Notes: generated from the sequence alone by a model not told the origin. DNA of 64,000 nucleotides from Bradyrhizobium diazoefficiens (GCF_016616235.1 NZ_CP067100.1:248001-312000); one strand, 5' to 3'; shown: positions 11,352-22,760, numbered from the stretch's first letter. A program made the numbers and translations.

Positions 11352-11870
11352 ATGAGCACAGGCAACGAAATTGAGCGCGACAGCGAGGTGCAGATATTCT
11401 CGGCACTGCTGACGCCGCATCGCTCCCTGAACCGCACCGGCTTCCTCTCGGTGATGCTGTTCCTGAGCGCCATCAGTTTTGCCACCGGCCTCGCCTTCCT
11501 GATGAAGGGCGCCTGGCCGGTCCTCGGCTTTTTCGGCCTCGACGTGCTCGTGGTCTGGTGGGCCTTCAAGGCCAATTTCCGCACCGCCCGGGCGCGCGAG
11601 GAGATTACCGTGACGGCCTCCGAACTGCGCGTGAGGCGCATCAGCCATCGCGGCCAGGTCGCCGAATGGACCTTCAATCCGCTCTGGGTTCGTCTCGACA
11701 TGGAGGTCGACGAGGATTTTGGCATCGAGCATCTCTATCTGATCTCGCGCGGCCATCAGATCCAGATCGCCCGCTTCCTCGGACCTGACGAAAAAGCCAG
11801 TTTTTATAAAGGCTTGGTCGAGGCGCTGAACGCCGCCAAGCGCGGCCCGACCTACAACCCCGTCTCCTGA
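11352..11870 (+). CDS. DUF2244 family membrane protein
   Basis: Encodes 172 aa from the ATG at 11352 (GGGGGA 6 nt upstream). Two adjacent membrane segments occur around residues 33-70 (GFLSVMLFLSAISFATGLAF, WPVLGFFGLDVLVVWWAF). A C-terminal soluble domain follows with WTFNPLWVRLDME and GHQIQIARFLGPDEKASF, characteristic of DUF2244. These proteins are frequent in Alphaproteobacteria, often next to nth or cytochrome oxidase genes. No biochemical role is established. It diverges from nth. Confidence 0.88.
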   Translation: MSTGNEIERDSEVQIFSALLTPHRSLNRTGFLSVMLFLSAISFATGLAFLMKGAWPVLGFFGLDVLVVWWAFKANFRTARAREEITVTASELRVRRISHRGQVAEWTFNPLWVRLDMEVDEDFGIEHLYLISRGHQIQIARFLGPDEKASFYKGLVEALNAAKRGPTYNPVS

Positions 11871-11925
11871 TATCACCTCGGAAATCGGGTGGTTTCGACG
11901 CCGGCTCTCTCCTACATTTGCGGGC

Positions 11926-12822
11926 ATGATGACACTCGCCATACATGACCAGCGCCTGGCCAAGCCGGGCCCCCAGAACGCCGCGCTACGCGATTACGAT
12001 TCGGTGCGCCGGGCGATCGCATTCATCTCGGAGAACTGGCGCGCGCAGCCGACCATCGAGGCGATGGCGGATGCGGCCGGCGTCACGCCGGACGAGCTGC
12101 ACCATCTGTTCCGGCGCTGGGCATCGATCACGCCCAAGGCCTTCATGCAGGCGCTCACCCTCGACCATGCGAAGGGACTCTTGCGGGACTCGGCGAGCAT
12201 CCTCGATGCGGCACTCGACTCCGGTTTGTCGGGGCCGGGCCGGCTGCACGATCTCTTCGTCACCCACGAGGCGATGTCGCCGGGCGAATGGAAGAACGGC
12301 GGCGCGGGCCTGATCTTGCGCTACGGCTTCCATCCCTCGCCGTTCGGCACCGCGATCGTGATCGCGACCGATCGCGGCCTGTCGGGCCTGGCCTTCGCCG
12401 ACCACGGTGAGGAAAAGGTCGCGCTCGCCGACATGACGCGGCGCTGGCCGAACGCGACCTATGTGGAAGATCACGAAGGCACCGCGTCGCTCGCCCAGCG
12501 CATCTTCGACACCAAGCTGTGGCGGCCCGACCAGCCGCTGCGCGTGGTCCTGATCGGCACCGATTTCGAGGTGCGGGTGTGGGAGACGCTATTGAAGATC
12601 CCGATGGGCCGCGCGGTGTCCTATTCGGATATCGCCTGCAACATCGACAGCCCGAAGGCCTCGCGCGCCGTCGGCGCGGCAATCGGCAAGAACCCGGTCT
12701 CCTTCGTCGTGCCCTGCCACCGCGCCCTCGGTAAGAGCGGCAAGCTCACCGGCTACCACTGGGGCATCACCCGCAAGCAGGCGATGCTGGGCTGGGAAGC
12801 CGGGCGGCTGGGGATGCAGTAA
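11926..12822 (+). CDS. AraC-type HTH / O6-methylguanine-DNA methyltransferase fusion (Ada-like)
   Basis: Encodes 298 aa. Residues ~20-115 form an AraC helix-turn-helix domain (NWRAQPTIEAMADAAGVTPD). Residues ~125-295 form the MGMT domain with the methyl-acceptor motif VVPCHRALG (Cys near 264) and the helical RAVGAAIGKNP. It should repair O6-methylguanine suicidally by transferring the methyl to its cysteine. The N-terminal zinc-binding Ada domain, whose cysteine accepts phosphotriester methyl groups and switches E. coli Ada into an activator, is missing. Any regulatory role must therefore work differently. Confidence 0.9.
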   Translation: MMTLAIHDQRLAKPGPQNAALRDYDSVRRAIAFISENWRAQPTIEAMADAAGVTPDELHHLFRRWASITPKAFMQALTLDHAKGLLRDSASILDAALDSGLSGPGRLHDLFVTHEAMSPGEWKNGGAGLILRYGFHPSPFGTAIVIATDRGLSGLAFADHGEEKVALADMTRRWPNATYVEDHEGTASLAQRIFDTKLWRPDQPLRVVLIGTDFEVRVWETLLKIPMGRAVSYSDIACNIDSPKASRAVGAAIGKNPVSFVVPCHRALGKSGKLTGYHWGITRKQAMLGWEAGRLGMQ

Positions 12823-12828
12823 ATTCTT

Positions 12829-13030
12829 CTCCCTCGCCCCGGTCATGTCCGCCGAAGCCTTTGGCGAAGGCGGATGCGGGGCCGCGACGAGCTTCGCTCG
12901 CGCTGAGAGGGTCGGGGTGAGTGGGAGCCTCCGCAGGGATGGTGATAGTCGGACTCGCGGAGAGTCCCCCTCACCCGGATTGCATCTTCGATGCAATCCG
13001 GCCTCTCCCCGCACGCGGGGAGAGGCGAAG
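12829..13030. repeat. Family A interspersed palindromic repeat (long copy)
   Basis: Contains CTCCCTCGCCCCGGTC, a middle insert with the hairpin GCCGAAGCC-TTTGG, GGAGAGTCCCCCTCACCCGG, a small hairpin GGATTGCATC-TTC-GATGCAATCC, and CCTCTCCCCGC-ACGCGGGGAGAGG. It shares the central and terminal blocks with 8948-9087. Confidence 0.8.
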
Positions 13031-13034
13031 AAAG

Positions 13035-13658
13035 TCAGCCCGCCAGATCCAGCTTGGAGGCCACGGTCGAATCCGCATTGAGCCGGTAGATGATCGGCAC
13101 GCCCGTCGCAAGCTCGCGCTTCAAGATGCCTTCGGGCGAGAGCTTTTCCAGCACCATGATCAGCGCGCGCAGCGAATTGCCGTGGGCGGCGACCAGCGTG
13201 CGCTTGCCGTTGAGCACGCCGGGCAGAATCTCCTGCACGTAATAGGGCAGTGCGCGCGCCAGCGTGTCCTTCAGGCTTTCGCCACCGGGCGGCGGCACGT
13301 CGTAGGAGCGCCGCCAGACATGCACCTGCTCCTCGCCCCATTTCTTGCGGGCGTCGTCCTTGTTGAGGCCGGAGAGATCGCCATAGTCGCGCTCGTTCAG
13401 CGCAAGGTTCTTCGAGGTCGGCAGACCTGTCTGGCCGAGTTCGCCGAGGATGAGGTCAAGCGTGTGCTGCGCGCGCGTCAAGATGGAGGTGAAGGCGACG
13501 TCGAACACGAGGCCCTGCGCCTTCAGCTTGCGGCCGGCCTCAGAGGCTTCCTTCACGCCGAGCTCGGTCAGGTCGGGGTCCTTCCAGCCCGTGAACAGGT
13601 TCTTCAGATTCCATTCGCTCTGGCCGTGGCGCACGAGCACGAGGAGACGTTCGCTCAT
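13035..13658 (-). CDS. gpmA: 2,3-bisphosphoglycerate-dependent phosphoglycerate mutase
   Basis: Encodes 207 aa from the ATG at 13658, the short form typical of rhizobia. It interconverts 2- and 3-phosphoglycerate in glycolysis and gluconeogenesis. The phosphohistidine motif [10 protein letters not shown] is at the N-terminus, [10 protein letters not shown] carries the catalytic glutamate, and [12 protein letters not shown] holds the second active histidine. It lies 19 nt downstream of dapB on the same strand and is probably co-transcribed. A longer frame to 13766 overlaps dapB and is rejected. Confidence 0.95.
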   Translation of the reverse strand: MSERLLVLVRHGQSEWNLKNLFTGWKDPDLTELGVKEASEAGRKLKAQGLVFDVAFTSILTRAQHTLDLILGELGQTGLPTSKNLALNERDYGDLSGLNKDDARKKWGEEQVHVWRRSYDVPPPGGESLKDTLARALPYYVQEILPGVLNGKRTLVAAHGNSLRALIMVLEKLSPEGILKRELATGVPIIYRLNADSTVASKLDLAG

Positions 13659-13677
13659 CAACTGCTTTCCGTGTTGT

Positions 13678-14493
13678 TCAGATGTCGGACAGGCCGAGCA
13701 CGTCGGCCATGGAGTAGTGACCCGGTTTCTTGCCATGCGCCCACAGCGCCGCCTTGAGCGCGCCATGGGCGAACAGCATGCGGTCCTCGGCCTGATGCGA
13801 CAGCGTCAGGCGCTCGAACGGGCCGAGGAAGGTCACGCTGTGGTCGCCGGCGACGGTGCCGCCGCGCAAGGAGGCAAAACCGATATGGCCCGGCCTGCGT
13901 GCGCCGGTGATGCCGTCACGGCCGCGCTCGGAATGGTCGTCGAGCGTGACGCCGCGGCCGCTGGCTGCGGCCTGCCCCAGCATCAGCGCCGTCCCGGAGG
14001 GCGCATCGATCTTCATCCGATGATGGGTCTCGACGATCTCGATGTCGAAACTCTCGTCGAGCGCCTTGGCGACGCGCTTGACCACCGCGGCGAGCAGATT
14101 GACGCCGAGGCTCATATTGCCTGACTGCACCACGACGGCGCGGTTGGTGACGCTCTTGATCACGGCGTTGTCGGAGCCCGACAGGCCGGTGGTGCCGATG
14201 ACATGGACGAGGCCGCGCTCGGCGGCGATCGCGACATTGGCGATGGTCGCGGCCGGCACGGTGAAGTCGAGGATGCCGTCGGCATCCTTCGCCATCGCCC
14301 AGAGATCGGCCGACAGCTTGATGCCGTTGGCCGGCAGGCCCGCAAGCACGCCGGCATCCTTGCCGAGCATCTCCGAGCCCGGCGCCTCCAGCGCGCCCGC
14401 CAGCACCGCGCCCTTGCTCTCGGCAATCGCCCGCGTCAGCGCCCGGCCCATCCGGCCGCCGGCTCCAGCAACAATCAAGCGCATGTCGGACAT
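13678..14493 (-). CDS. dapB: 4-hydroxy-tetrahydrodipicolinate reductase
   Basis: Encodes 271 aa and catalyses the NAD(P)H-dependent step of the lysine/diaminopimelate pathway. The nucleotide-binding [12 protein letters not shown] opens the protein. The substrate loop [16 protein letters not shown] is the family signature. I chose the ATG at 14493 (MSDMRLIV) because upstream codons derive from a repeat. It is followed by gpmA in the same orientation. Confidence 0.96.
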   Translation of the reverse strand: MSDMRLIVAGAGGRMGRALTRAIAESKGAVLAGALEAPGSEMLGKDAGVLAGLPANGIKLSADLWAMAKDADGILDFTVPAATIANVAIAAERGLVHVIGTTGLSGSDNAVIKSVTNRAVVVQSGNMSLGVNLLAAVVKRVAKALDESFDIEIVETHHRMKIDAPSGTALMLGQAAASGRGVTLDDHSERGRDGITGARRPGHIGFASLRGGTVAGDHSVTFLGPFERLTLSHQAEDRMLFAHGALKAALWAHGKKPGHYSMADVLGLSDI

Positions 14494-14567
14494 GGTGTGA
14501 TCCTCTTCGCCGCCGTTGTAGCGGGGGGACGCAGTTCCGGCAACCGAGCGGGATCGCGGGGCGCGCT

Positions 14568-14726
14568 TACCCTCCCCTGGAGGGGGTCGGCTCACATGGA
14601 GCGCAGCGGAATGTGAGACGGGGTGGGGTGAAAGTCTCTCCACGATGAACAATGCCCGAGTGGAGAGATCACCCCACCCCGCTCGCGCTGCGCGCGATCG
14701 ACCCTCCCGCTCCAGGGGAGGGTAAG
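14568..14726. repeat. Family A-related interspersed repeat with long terminal complementarity
   Basis: Ends are TTACCCTCCCCTGGAGGGGG and CTCCAGGGGAGGGTAA, near-perfect complements. Inside are GGGGTGGGGTGAAAGTCTCT and AGAGATCACCCCACCCCG. The whole could fold as one long interrupted hairpin. It lies between dapB and the DUF1330 gene. Confidence 0.8.
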
Positions 14727-14730
14727 AAGC

Positions 14731-15042
14731 TCAGCCGTCCTGCGGCTGCGGGCCGTCGTAGCCCTCGATGATGATGAGGTCGGCGATGGAGTGCGGCTGG
14801 CGCACCTTGATATTGGCCTGGTATTCCGGCGAGTTGTAGCAGGCGATCGCGGTCTCATAGTCCGGGAATTCGATCACGACGTTGCGGGTGCGGCTGGAGC
14901 CTTCGACGGTGGTGAACTTGCCGGCGCGGACGACGAAGCGGCCGCCCCACTTCTTGAAGATCGGACCGTTGGCGACGGCATAGGGCTTGTAGCCCTCGTC
15001 ACTGCTCACATCGACGCGCCCGATCCAGTAGCCTTTTGCCAT
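14731..15042 (-). CDS. DUF1330 domain protein
   Basis: Encodes 103 aa, a single ferredoxin-like alpha/beta barrel domain of DUF1330. The typical start AKGYWIGRVDV, the central GGRFVVRAG and EFPDYETAIACYNSPEYQ are visible. Homologues are dimeric with no firm enzymatic assignment. It ends against a palindromic repeat and lies 26 nt downstream of pyrF, so it may share the pyrF message. Confidence 0.9.
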   Translation of the reverse strand: MAKGYWIGRVDVSSDEGYKPYAVANGPIFKKWGGRFVVRAGKFTTVEGSSRTRNVVIEFPDYETAIACYNSPEYQANIKVRQPHSIADLIIIEGYDGPQPQDG

Positions 15043-15068
15043 TGTTCTTCTCCCTTGTTGCTTGACGG

Positions 15069-15779
15069 TTAGCCGAGCGCCTGCGCGATCTCGGCCTGGA
15101 TGGCTTCAGCGACCGCCTTGGGCTCAGTGGCTTCCACCACCGGCCGCCCGACGACGAGATAATCCGCGCCCGCGACAATCGCGCGACCGGGCGTCATAAT
15201 GCGCTTCTGGTCGCCGGTCGCCGAGCCCGCCGGACGGATGCCGGGCGTGACGAGATGCATCTGGTGGCCGACGATCTTGCGCAGGCTACCGACCTCTTCG
15301 GGCGAGGACACCAGCCCGTCGACGCCGAGCGCCTGCGCCTGTTGCGCACGCGCTTCGACCAGCTCGGCGACGCCGAGCCGATAGCCGGCTGCGTGCAAAT
15401 CATCCTCGTTGTAGGAGGTCAGCACGGTGACGGCGAGGATCTTCAGGCTCGCTGTGCCACGGCCTTCGACGGCGCCCTTCATGGTCTGTGGATAGGCGTG
15501 CACGGTAAGGAAGGTCGCGCCTAGCTTGGCGACGCTCTCGGTGCCACGCGCGACCGTGTTGCCGATGTCGTGCATCTTGAGATCGGCGAACACCTTCTTG
15601 CCCTTGTCGGCGAGTTTGCCGATCAGCGGCAGGCCGCCAGCATAGGCGAGCTGATAGCCGATCTTGTAGAAGCTGACGCTATCGCCGAGCCGAGCGATCA
15701 TCGCCTCCGCGGCATCGACGCTGGGCAGATCGAGCGCGACGATCAGGCGGTCTTTCGGGGCGATCTCGGCTGGAATCAT
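15069..15779 (-). CDS. pyrF: Orotidine 5'-phosphate decarboxylase
   Basis: Encodes 236 aa and makes UMP from OMP, the last step of de novo pyrimidine synthesis. The active-site signature [14 protein letters not shown] is intact, and [14 protein letters not shown] opens the TIM barrel. [21 protein letters not shown] and VVGRPVVEA complete the phosphate-binding part. It begins 6 nt downstream of the FMN-reductase stop and precedes DUF1330, which suggests a short operon. Confidence 0.97.
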   Translation of the reverse strand: MIPAEIAPKDRLIVALDLPSVDAAEAMIARLGDSVSFYKIGYQLAYAGGLPLIGKLADKGKKVFADLKMHDIGNTVARGTESVAKLGATFLTVHAYPQTMKGAVEGRGTASLKILAVTVLTSYNEDDLHAAGYRLGVAELVEARAQQAQALGVDGLVSSPEEVGSLRKIVGHQMHLVTPGIRPAGSATGDQKRIMTPGRAIVAGADYLVVGRPVVEATEPKAVAEAIQAEIAQALG

Positions 15780-15785
15780 GTCACC

Positions 15786-16364
15786 TCACATCATGCGTTG
15801 GGAAATGTCGATCAACTGCGCGACCAGCTGCTTCAACGCGGCGATATCGCCCTCGTTCTTCAGCCTGTCCATATCGTCATAGGCCTGATCGGCAAAGGCG
15901 AGCGTGAGCTGATTGGCAATCACGTTGGCGTGGCAGGAGGTCAGGATCAGGCGGAGCGCCTGGAGCGCACGCGCCGCGCCGAGCCGGCTCTGCGATGCGC
16001 CGGCAAGCGCGAAGGCGCGGCCCCGGAAGACGTCGCCGCGCGCCTCATGCAGCTCCTGCACGCGGCTGACCCAGTCGATCGCGTTCTTCAGGAGCGGCGG
16101 CACCGATGCGTTGTATTCGGGCGTGACGAACAAGACGCCATGGTGCGCACCGATCATCCGCCTGAGATTGATGGCATGCTTGGGAATGCCTGACTTGGCC
16201 TGAAGATCGCCGTCGTAGATCGGCAGCGGAAAATCGGCGAGTGAGACGCGGGTCACGTCGACACCGGCCTGGGCGAATTCATAGGCGGCGACGGCGGCCA
16301 GCTTCGCATTGTGCGAGCCGGTGCGCAGCGAGCCGGGAATGACCAGGATTTTGGGTGCGGGCAT
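15786..16364 (-). CDS. NADPH-dependent FMN reductase (flavodoxin-like)
   Basis: Encodes 192 aa from the ATG at 16364. The flavin phosphate loop GSLRTGSHNAKLA and the later VTPEYNASVPPLLKNAIDW are the signature of the NADPH-dependent FMN/quinone/chromate reductase family. The physiological acceptor is unknown. The first 13 residues of the longer frame (to 16403) are not family-like. It lies just upstream of pyrF on the same strand. Confidence 0.88.
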   Translation of the reverse strand: MPAPKILVIPGSLRTGSHNAKLAAVAAYEFAQAGVDVTRVSLADFPLPIYDGDLQAKSGIPKHAINLRRMIGAHHGVLFVTPEYNASVPPLLKNAIDWVSRVQELHEARGDVFRGRAFALAGASQSRLGAARALQALRLILTSCHANVIANQLTLAFADQAYDDMDRLKNEGDIAALKQLVAQLIDISQRMM

Positions 16365-16421
16365 CCGCTTCCATGCGTTCGGCGAAACGAGTCCGCCGCG
16401 CAAAAGCAGATGCCGGCGGAA

Positions 16422-17021
16422 TTAGTCCTTGCGATACACCCAGACGCGGGCCGGCGGAAGGTTCATCCAGATCCGTTCCGAGGCCTCTGTGGAGACGCCG
16501 GGCAGCGATTTCGGGATCGGCGGCACCACCGCATAGGTGAACTGGATGAAGGGCGCGCGGGGGGCGAGCGCCGTGAAGGCGTCGCGGATCAGCCGCAGCC
16601 GCGTCAGCATCGGCTTCGTCACCAGCGGCAGGCCGGAGACGACCGCGCTCGCCGGCGCGCTCAGCACATTCCAGAGCGTGTCGCGCAGGCGGTAGGCATC
16701 GCCCTGCACCACCTTGGCTTGCGGGTAGCGGTCGCGCAGCAGCGCGCAGAAGCCGGGATTGTATTCGACGAGGACGAGGCGCTTCTGGTCGACGCCGCGC
16801 TCGACCAGGGCCGAGGTGATGGCACCGGTGCCGGGCCCGAGCTCGACCACGGGGGCGTCCGAGTCGATATCGACGTAATGCGCCATGGTCCGGGCCAGCA
16901 GCTTGCCCGACGGCATCACTGCGCCCATGTGCAGCGGCTTTTCGATCCACGATCTGAGAAAGCGCACCTCGTCGTCGAGACGAGGCTTCTTCAACGCACG
17001 CGCGGACGATGGCAATGGCAT
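16422..17021 (-). CDS. pmtA: Phospholipid N-methyltransferase
   Basis: Encodes 199 aa. It contains the SAM-binding motif VVELGPGTGAITSALVERG, the membrane-facing N-terminal helix LDDEVRFLRSWIEKPLHMGA, and VVSGLPLVTKPM in place of the catalytic NPPF-like motif. The size and motifs match rhizobial PmtA enzymes, which methylate phosphatidylethanolamine towards phosphatidylcholine. From memory, PmtA has been described in Bradyrhizobium close to dnaKJ, which fits here. A more general class I methyltransferase cannot be excluded from sequence alone. Confidence 0.82.
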   Translation of the reverse strand: MPLPSSARALKKPRLDDEVRFLRSWIEKPLHMGAVMPSGKLLARTMAHYVDIDSDAPVVELGPGTGAITSALVERGVDQKRLVLVEYNPGFCALLRDRYPQAKVVQGDAYRLRDTLWNVLSAPASAVVSGLPLVTKPMLTRLRLIRDAFTALAPRAPFIQFTYAVVPPIPKSLPGVSTEASERIWMNLPPARVWVYRKD

Positions 17022-17109
17022 GTCTGGACCGGACGGGACCGCGTGACCGCGGCGTGTCAGAAAATGGTCATAAACAGGTATAGGCCGAAGGCGGCACGGT
17101 CAAGACGAG

Positions 17110-18237
17110 TCAGTTCGCCCGATTACTGAAGAGATCCTTGACCTTGGCGAAGAAGCCGACCGACTCCGGCTGGGTATTGCCGGAGGACAGCTTCTCGAAC
17201 TCGGCCAGCAATTCCTGCTGCTTCTTGGTGAGGTTCTGCGGGGTCTCGACCGCGACCTGGACGTACATGTCGCCCATCTGGCGCGAGCGCAGCACCGGCA
17301 TGCCTTTTGATGCAATGCGGAATCGGCGGCCGGACTGGGTTCCGGCCGGCACCTTCACCTTGGTCTTGCCCTTGTCGATCGTCGGCACCTCGAATTCACC
17401 GCCAAGAGCGGCCGTCACCATCGAGATCGGCACCCGGCAATGCAGATCGGCGCCGTCGCGCTGGAACAGCTGGTGCTGGGCCAGCGACAGGAAGATGTAG
17501 AGGTCGCCGGGCGGACCGCCGCGGACGCCGGCTTCACCTTCGCCGGCAAGCCTGATCCTGGTGCCGTCCTCGACACCGGCGGGAATGTTGACCGAGAGCG
17601 TGCGCTCGCGGGTGACACGGCCCTGGCCCGCGCAGGACGGACAGGCGTCCTCGATCATCTGGCCGCGGCCCTGACAGCCGGGGCAGGTCCGCTCCAGCGT
17701 GAAGAAGCCCTGCGACTGCCGCACACGGCCAGCGCCGCCGCAGGTCGAGCAGGTCTTCGGCTTGGTGCCGGCCTTGGCGCCGATGCCCGAGCAGGCCTCG
17801 CAGGTGACCGAGACCGGGATTTCGATCTGCGCGGTCTTGCCGCCGAAGGCGTCCTCGAGCGTGATCTCCATGTTGTAGCGCAGGTCGGCCCCGCGCTCGC
17901 GGCCGCCGCGGCCGCGCTGTCCAGCCATGCCGAACAGATCCTCGAAAATATCCGAGAAGGAGGATGCGAAGCCCGCGCCGAAACCAGCACCGCCGCCACC
18001 CTGCTCGAAGGCGGCATGGCCGTAGCGGTCATAGGCGGCGCGCTTGTCCTTGTCCTTCAGGACCTCGTAGGCCTCGTTGATTTCCTTGAATCTGACTTCG
18101 CTGGTGTCGTCCCCGGGATTGCGGTCCGGGTGGAATTTCATCGCCAGCTTGCGGAACGACGATTTCAGCTTGGATTCGTCGGCATCGCGGTCGACTTCCA
18201 GGGTCTCGTAGTAGCAGCGCTTGGTGGACGTGGACAT
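17110..18237 (-). CDS. dnaJ: Chaperone DnaJ (Hsp40)
   Basis: Encodes 375 aa and stimulates the DnaK ATPase. The J domain has the HPD triad ([12 protein letters not shown]). A Gly/Phe-rich linker follows ([13 protein letters not shown]). Four zinc-finger repeats of the CxxCxGxG type are visible ([32 protein letters not shown]), then the C-terminal substrate-binding domain. It lies downstream of dnaK on the same strand across a 245-nt gap that contains a palindromic repeat. It is probably transcribed with dnaK. Confidence 0.98.
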   Translation of the reverse strand: MSTSTKRCYYETLEVDRDADESKLKSSFRKLAMKFHPDRNPGDDTSEVRFKEINEAYEVLKDKDKRAAYDRYGHAAFEQGGGGAGFGAGFASSFSDIFEDLFGMAGQRGRGGRERGADLRYNMEITLEDAFGGKTAQIEIPVSVTCEACSGIGAKAGTKPKTCSTCGGAGRVRQSQGFFTLERTCPGCQGRGQMIEDACPSCAGQGRVTRERTLSVNIPAGVEDGTRIRLAGEGEAGVRGGPPGDLYIFLSLAQHQLFQRDGADLHCRVPISMVTAALGGEFEVPTIDKGKTKVKVPAGTQSGRRFRIASKGMPVLRSRQMGDMYVQVAVETPQNLTKKQQELLAEFEKLSSGNTQPESVGFFAKVKDLFSNRAN

Positions 18238-18409
18238 GTTGAGCTCGGTCTATCCAATCGCGATTCAAGTTGGAGCGAAACAGCGCTGCCACGCAATGAT
18301 ATAAGCGCCCTTCCGCCTCGCGGCAGAGAGCAGCCTGGCAGCGCTGAGAATAACGGCTGGAAATTGATCGATCGTAACGGGAGCCTGCGCCGGCGACCTC
18401 GACACGGAA

Positions 18410-18432
18410 GCCTCCCCCGCGAAGGGGGAGGC
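18410..18432. repeat. Short GC palindrome between dnaK and dnaJ
   Basis: GCCTCCCCC-GCGAA-GGGGGAGGC is a 9-bp perfect dyad related to family A. In an mRNA running from dnaK to dnaJ it would form a stable hairpin with no U-tract. Confidence 0.65.
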
Positions 18433-18482
18433 CGTTAGCGCGTGTGGGGTCCAAACCGTCCGCATCATCACCCTCTCGGGGT

Positions 18483-20384
<1,902 letters not shown>

Positions 20385-20489
20385 GGTCCTGATATCCTTC
20401 TTTTTGCGGCAGGTTGGTTGGGCCCAAGAGGCACCCGAACCGAAACCCCCTAAGATCAAACATTCGCGATATTGCGATGGTTGGGGGTC

Positions 20490-20517
20490 ATATAGGAGGG
20501 GGGGAGGGGCCCGCAAG
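20490..20517 (-). promoter_or_regulatory. Sigma32 (RpoH)-type promoter of dnaK
   Basis: Read on the minus strand, CTTGCGG (20517-20511) and CCTATAT (20496-20490) are separated by 14 nt. They match the heat-shock consensus CTTGAAA-N12-16-CCCATnT. The implied leader is about 100 nt. Confidence 0.65.
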
Positions 20518-20780
20518 GACCGAAGCTAAGTTTCGGCCGTGAAAACATCGGGTTTTGGAAGATCATGTCCGGGCTGGACCGCCCTTGCGGGTGAGGAATT
20601 ATTAACAGGTTCAGGCATCAGCCCGCTACCGCCCCGTGATCCGGCGCGCCCTGTTGCCGGCGAGGCAAACCCGCTAAAAGGCGGACCAGCCGGACAGCCG
20701 CCATCCAGGCTGCTTCGCGCGACAAAGCGGCCCGGTCGCCGACCATCGAACGGCCTCAATGTGAACCAATCAGAGTGCCC
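20518..20780. other. Non-coding gap between the dnaK promoter and the secreted-protein gene
   Basis: No gene-like frame, tRNA-like fold or repeat of the families listed here is visible. Short GC-rich inverted repeats occur but no defined signal. The gap presumably holds the promoter of the gene at 20781. Confidence 0.5.
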
Positions 20781-21722
20781 ATGAAGCTGATCCGCCCCCT
20801 CGCTGCGCTCGCCCTCCTCATTGCCGCCGCGCTCCCGGCCGTTGCTGCCGATGCCGTTTACCCGCCCGGACTTCGTCTCGGCATGGTGCCGCTGGTGGGC
20901 TTAAGCACGGCAAAAACCTTTCCGGGCTTCGAGAGCGAGGATGGCAGCGTCAAGGTGCTGATCACCGAGCTGCCACCGGCGGCCTATGGCGAGGTTGTCA
21001 GCGCCTTCAATGCCAATCCGGCCGGCACCAATGGCGTCAAGCAGGACAAGATCGAGACCCCCGCAGGCCTTGCCTATTTCACCACCGAAACCGGCAAGGC
21101 CGGCGACACCCCGGTGAAGCGCTATTCGATGATCGTGCCGGGCGCCGGCTTCTCCGGCTATGTCGCGGTGCAGATTCCGGAGAATGCGACCAAGATCTAC
21201 ACCGACGAGGCGGTGCGGCAGATGTTTGCCAGCGCCACCACCCGCAGGCAGGTCTCGGCCGAAGAGCAGATCGCGCTGATGCCGTTCAAGATCACCGACC
21301 TCGCCGACTTCAAGGACATCCGCACGCTGGCGCCGGGCGCCAGCATCATCCTCGCCGACGGCGACGAGAGCACCGGCTACGAGTCGAAGCCGTTCATGAT
21401 CCTCGGGCTGATCGGTGCCACCCCACAAGCCGCCGACGACCGCGCCCGCTTCGCCCAGGAGGCCGCGCTCCAGATCCCTGGCGTGCGCGAGTCCCGCCTC
21501 ACCATGTCCGAGCCGATCCGCATCAACGGCCAGCAGGGTTTTGAGACCCGGATCGACGGCGTCAGCGGCAAGGACAAGACCCCGGTGACCGTGGTGCAGT
21601 GGATCCGTTTCTCGAGCGGCGGCACCTCGCTGCGCATCATCGCCAGCGCCCCGCGCGACCAGTGGCCGGCCGCCTTCACCCGCTTCCGCGCCGTCCGCGA
21701 CGGGATTCAGCCGAAGGGGTAG
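20781..21722 (+). CDS. Secreted hypothetical protein
   Basis: Encodes 313 aa from the ATG at 20781; a GTG two codons earlier is possible. The N-terminus MKLIRPLAALALLIAAALPA is a clear Sec signal peptide with cleavage near AVAADA, so the mature protein is periplasmic. It is rich in beta-type sequence with no recognised catalytic motif. I do not recognise a named family. It diverges from dnaK and stands alone before a family B repeat. Confidence 0.75.
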   Translation: MKLIRPLAALALLIAAALPAVAADAVYPPGLRLGMVPLVGLSTAKTFPGFESEDGSVKVLITELPPAAYGEVVSAFNANPAGTNGVKQDKIETPAGLAYFTTETGKAGDTPVKRYSMIVPGAGFSGYVAVQIPENATKIYTDEAVRQMFASATTRRQVSAEEQIALMPFKITDLADFKDIRTLAPGASIILADGDESTGYESKPFMILGLIGATPQAADDRARFAQEAALQIPGVRESRLTMSEPIRINGQQGFETRIDGVSGKDKTPVTVVQWIRFSSGGTSLRIIASAPRDQWPAAFTRFRAVRDGIQPKG

Positions 21723-21747
21723 GCGAAGGCGGGCACAACACACTCGG

Positions 21748-21903
21748 TGTCATCCCCGCGAAGGCGGGGATCCATACCGCGTGATCTCGCCGTTGCAGTC
21801 GGTCGCAGTACCCACGAAGACTCTTCGCCGAACATCTCCCTGGGGGTATGGGTCCCGGATCGGCGCGCGCCCTGAGGGCGCGCTTGTCCGGGACGACGGT
21901 GAT
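21748..21903. repeat. Family B interspersed repeat
   Basis: An element of about 156 bp sharing CCATACCGCGTGATCT, ACTCTTCGCC, CTCCCTGGGGG and TATGGGTCCC with the copy at 5934-6080. It also carries inner hairpins CCCCGCGAAGGCGGGG and GCGCGCCCTGAGGGCGCGC. Confidence 0.8.
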
Positions 21904-22018
21904 GTTGGGGCCAAGAGCCCAACCGCTCACCAAAGCCGGCTGCATTTTCGGGCTTCAGTTCGCTCGCGCGCGGAACTAGGCTTCGCTCCCGTTGGATCAT
22001 CACAAGGGGAGACGAACG

Positions 22019-22741
22019 ATGCTGGATCGGCGACAAGTCTTGACCATGCTGGGGACGACGGCGGTTGCAACCCTCGCTCCGACTGCACTCTTCGCCGCCG
22101 CCTCGATCAAGCCGGACGACGCCTCCGCGCTGCTCGTGATCGACGTGCAAAACTGCTTCCTGCCGGGCGGCAGCCTCGCGGTGAAGGAGGGCGAGCAGGT
22201 GGTGCCCGTCATCAACAGGATCGCGAAAGGCTTTGCGAATGTGGTGATGACACAGGACTGGCACACGCCCGGCCACATCTCGTTTGCGTCGGTCCACGCG
22301 GGCAAGAAGCCGTTCGAGACCATAGACCTTCCCTACGGCAAGCAGGTGCTGTGGCCGGACCATTGCGTGCAGGGCACCGATGGCGCCGGGCTGTCGAAGG
22401 ACCTCGCGATTCCCCATGCCGAGCTCATCATCCGCAAGGGCTTTCACAAGGACGTCGACAGCTACTCGGCCTTCCTCGAAGCCGACGGCAAGACCTCGAC
22501 CGGACTTGCCGGCTACCTGAAGGGGCGGAAGATCAAGCGCGTCTTTGTCGCCGGGCTTGCGACTGATTTCTGCGTCGCCTGGACCGCGCTCGACGCGCGC
22601 AAAGCGGGCTTTGAAGTCTATGTCGTGGAGGACGCCTGCCGCGGCATCGACAATCAGGGCTCGCTGGCAAAGGCCTGGGCCGACATGGCCAAGGCCGGCG
22701 TGAAGCGGATTCAGTCGGGCGATATCGCGGTGAGCGCGTAG
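22019..22741 (+). CDS. pncA: Nicotinamidase with a Tat-like export signal
   Basis: Encodes 240 aa from the ATG at 22019, which has an AAGGGGA ribosome site 8 nt upstream. It hydrolyses nicotinamide to nicotinate for NAD salvage. The catalytic Asp (LLVIDVQNCFLPGG), Lys (IIRKGF) and Cys (ATDFCVAWTALDA, Cys ~185) are present. So are the metal ligands in TQDWHTPGH and WPDHCVQG. Unusually, the first ~28 residues (DRRQVLTMLG, then a hydrophobic run ending at FAAAS) look like a twin-arginine signal. This suggests action in the periplasm. Related isochorismatase-fold hydrolases are an alternative. Confidence 0.87.
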   Translation: MLDRRQVLTMLGTTAVATLAPTALFAAASIKPDDASALLVIDVQNCFLPGGSLAVKEGEQVVPVINRIAKGFANVVMTQDWHTPGHISFASVHAGKKPFETIDLPYGKQVLWPDHCVQGTDGAGLSKDLAIPHAELIIRKGFHKDVDSYSAFLEADGKTSTGLAGYLKGRKIKRVFVAGLATDFCVAWTALDARKAGFEVYVVEDACRGIDNQGSLAKAWADMAKAGVKRIQSGDIAVSA

Positions 22742-22760
22742 GCGGCGTGAACTACTATCG

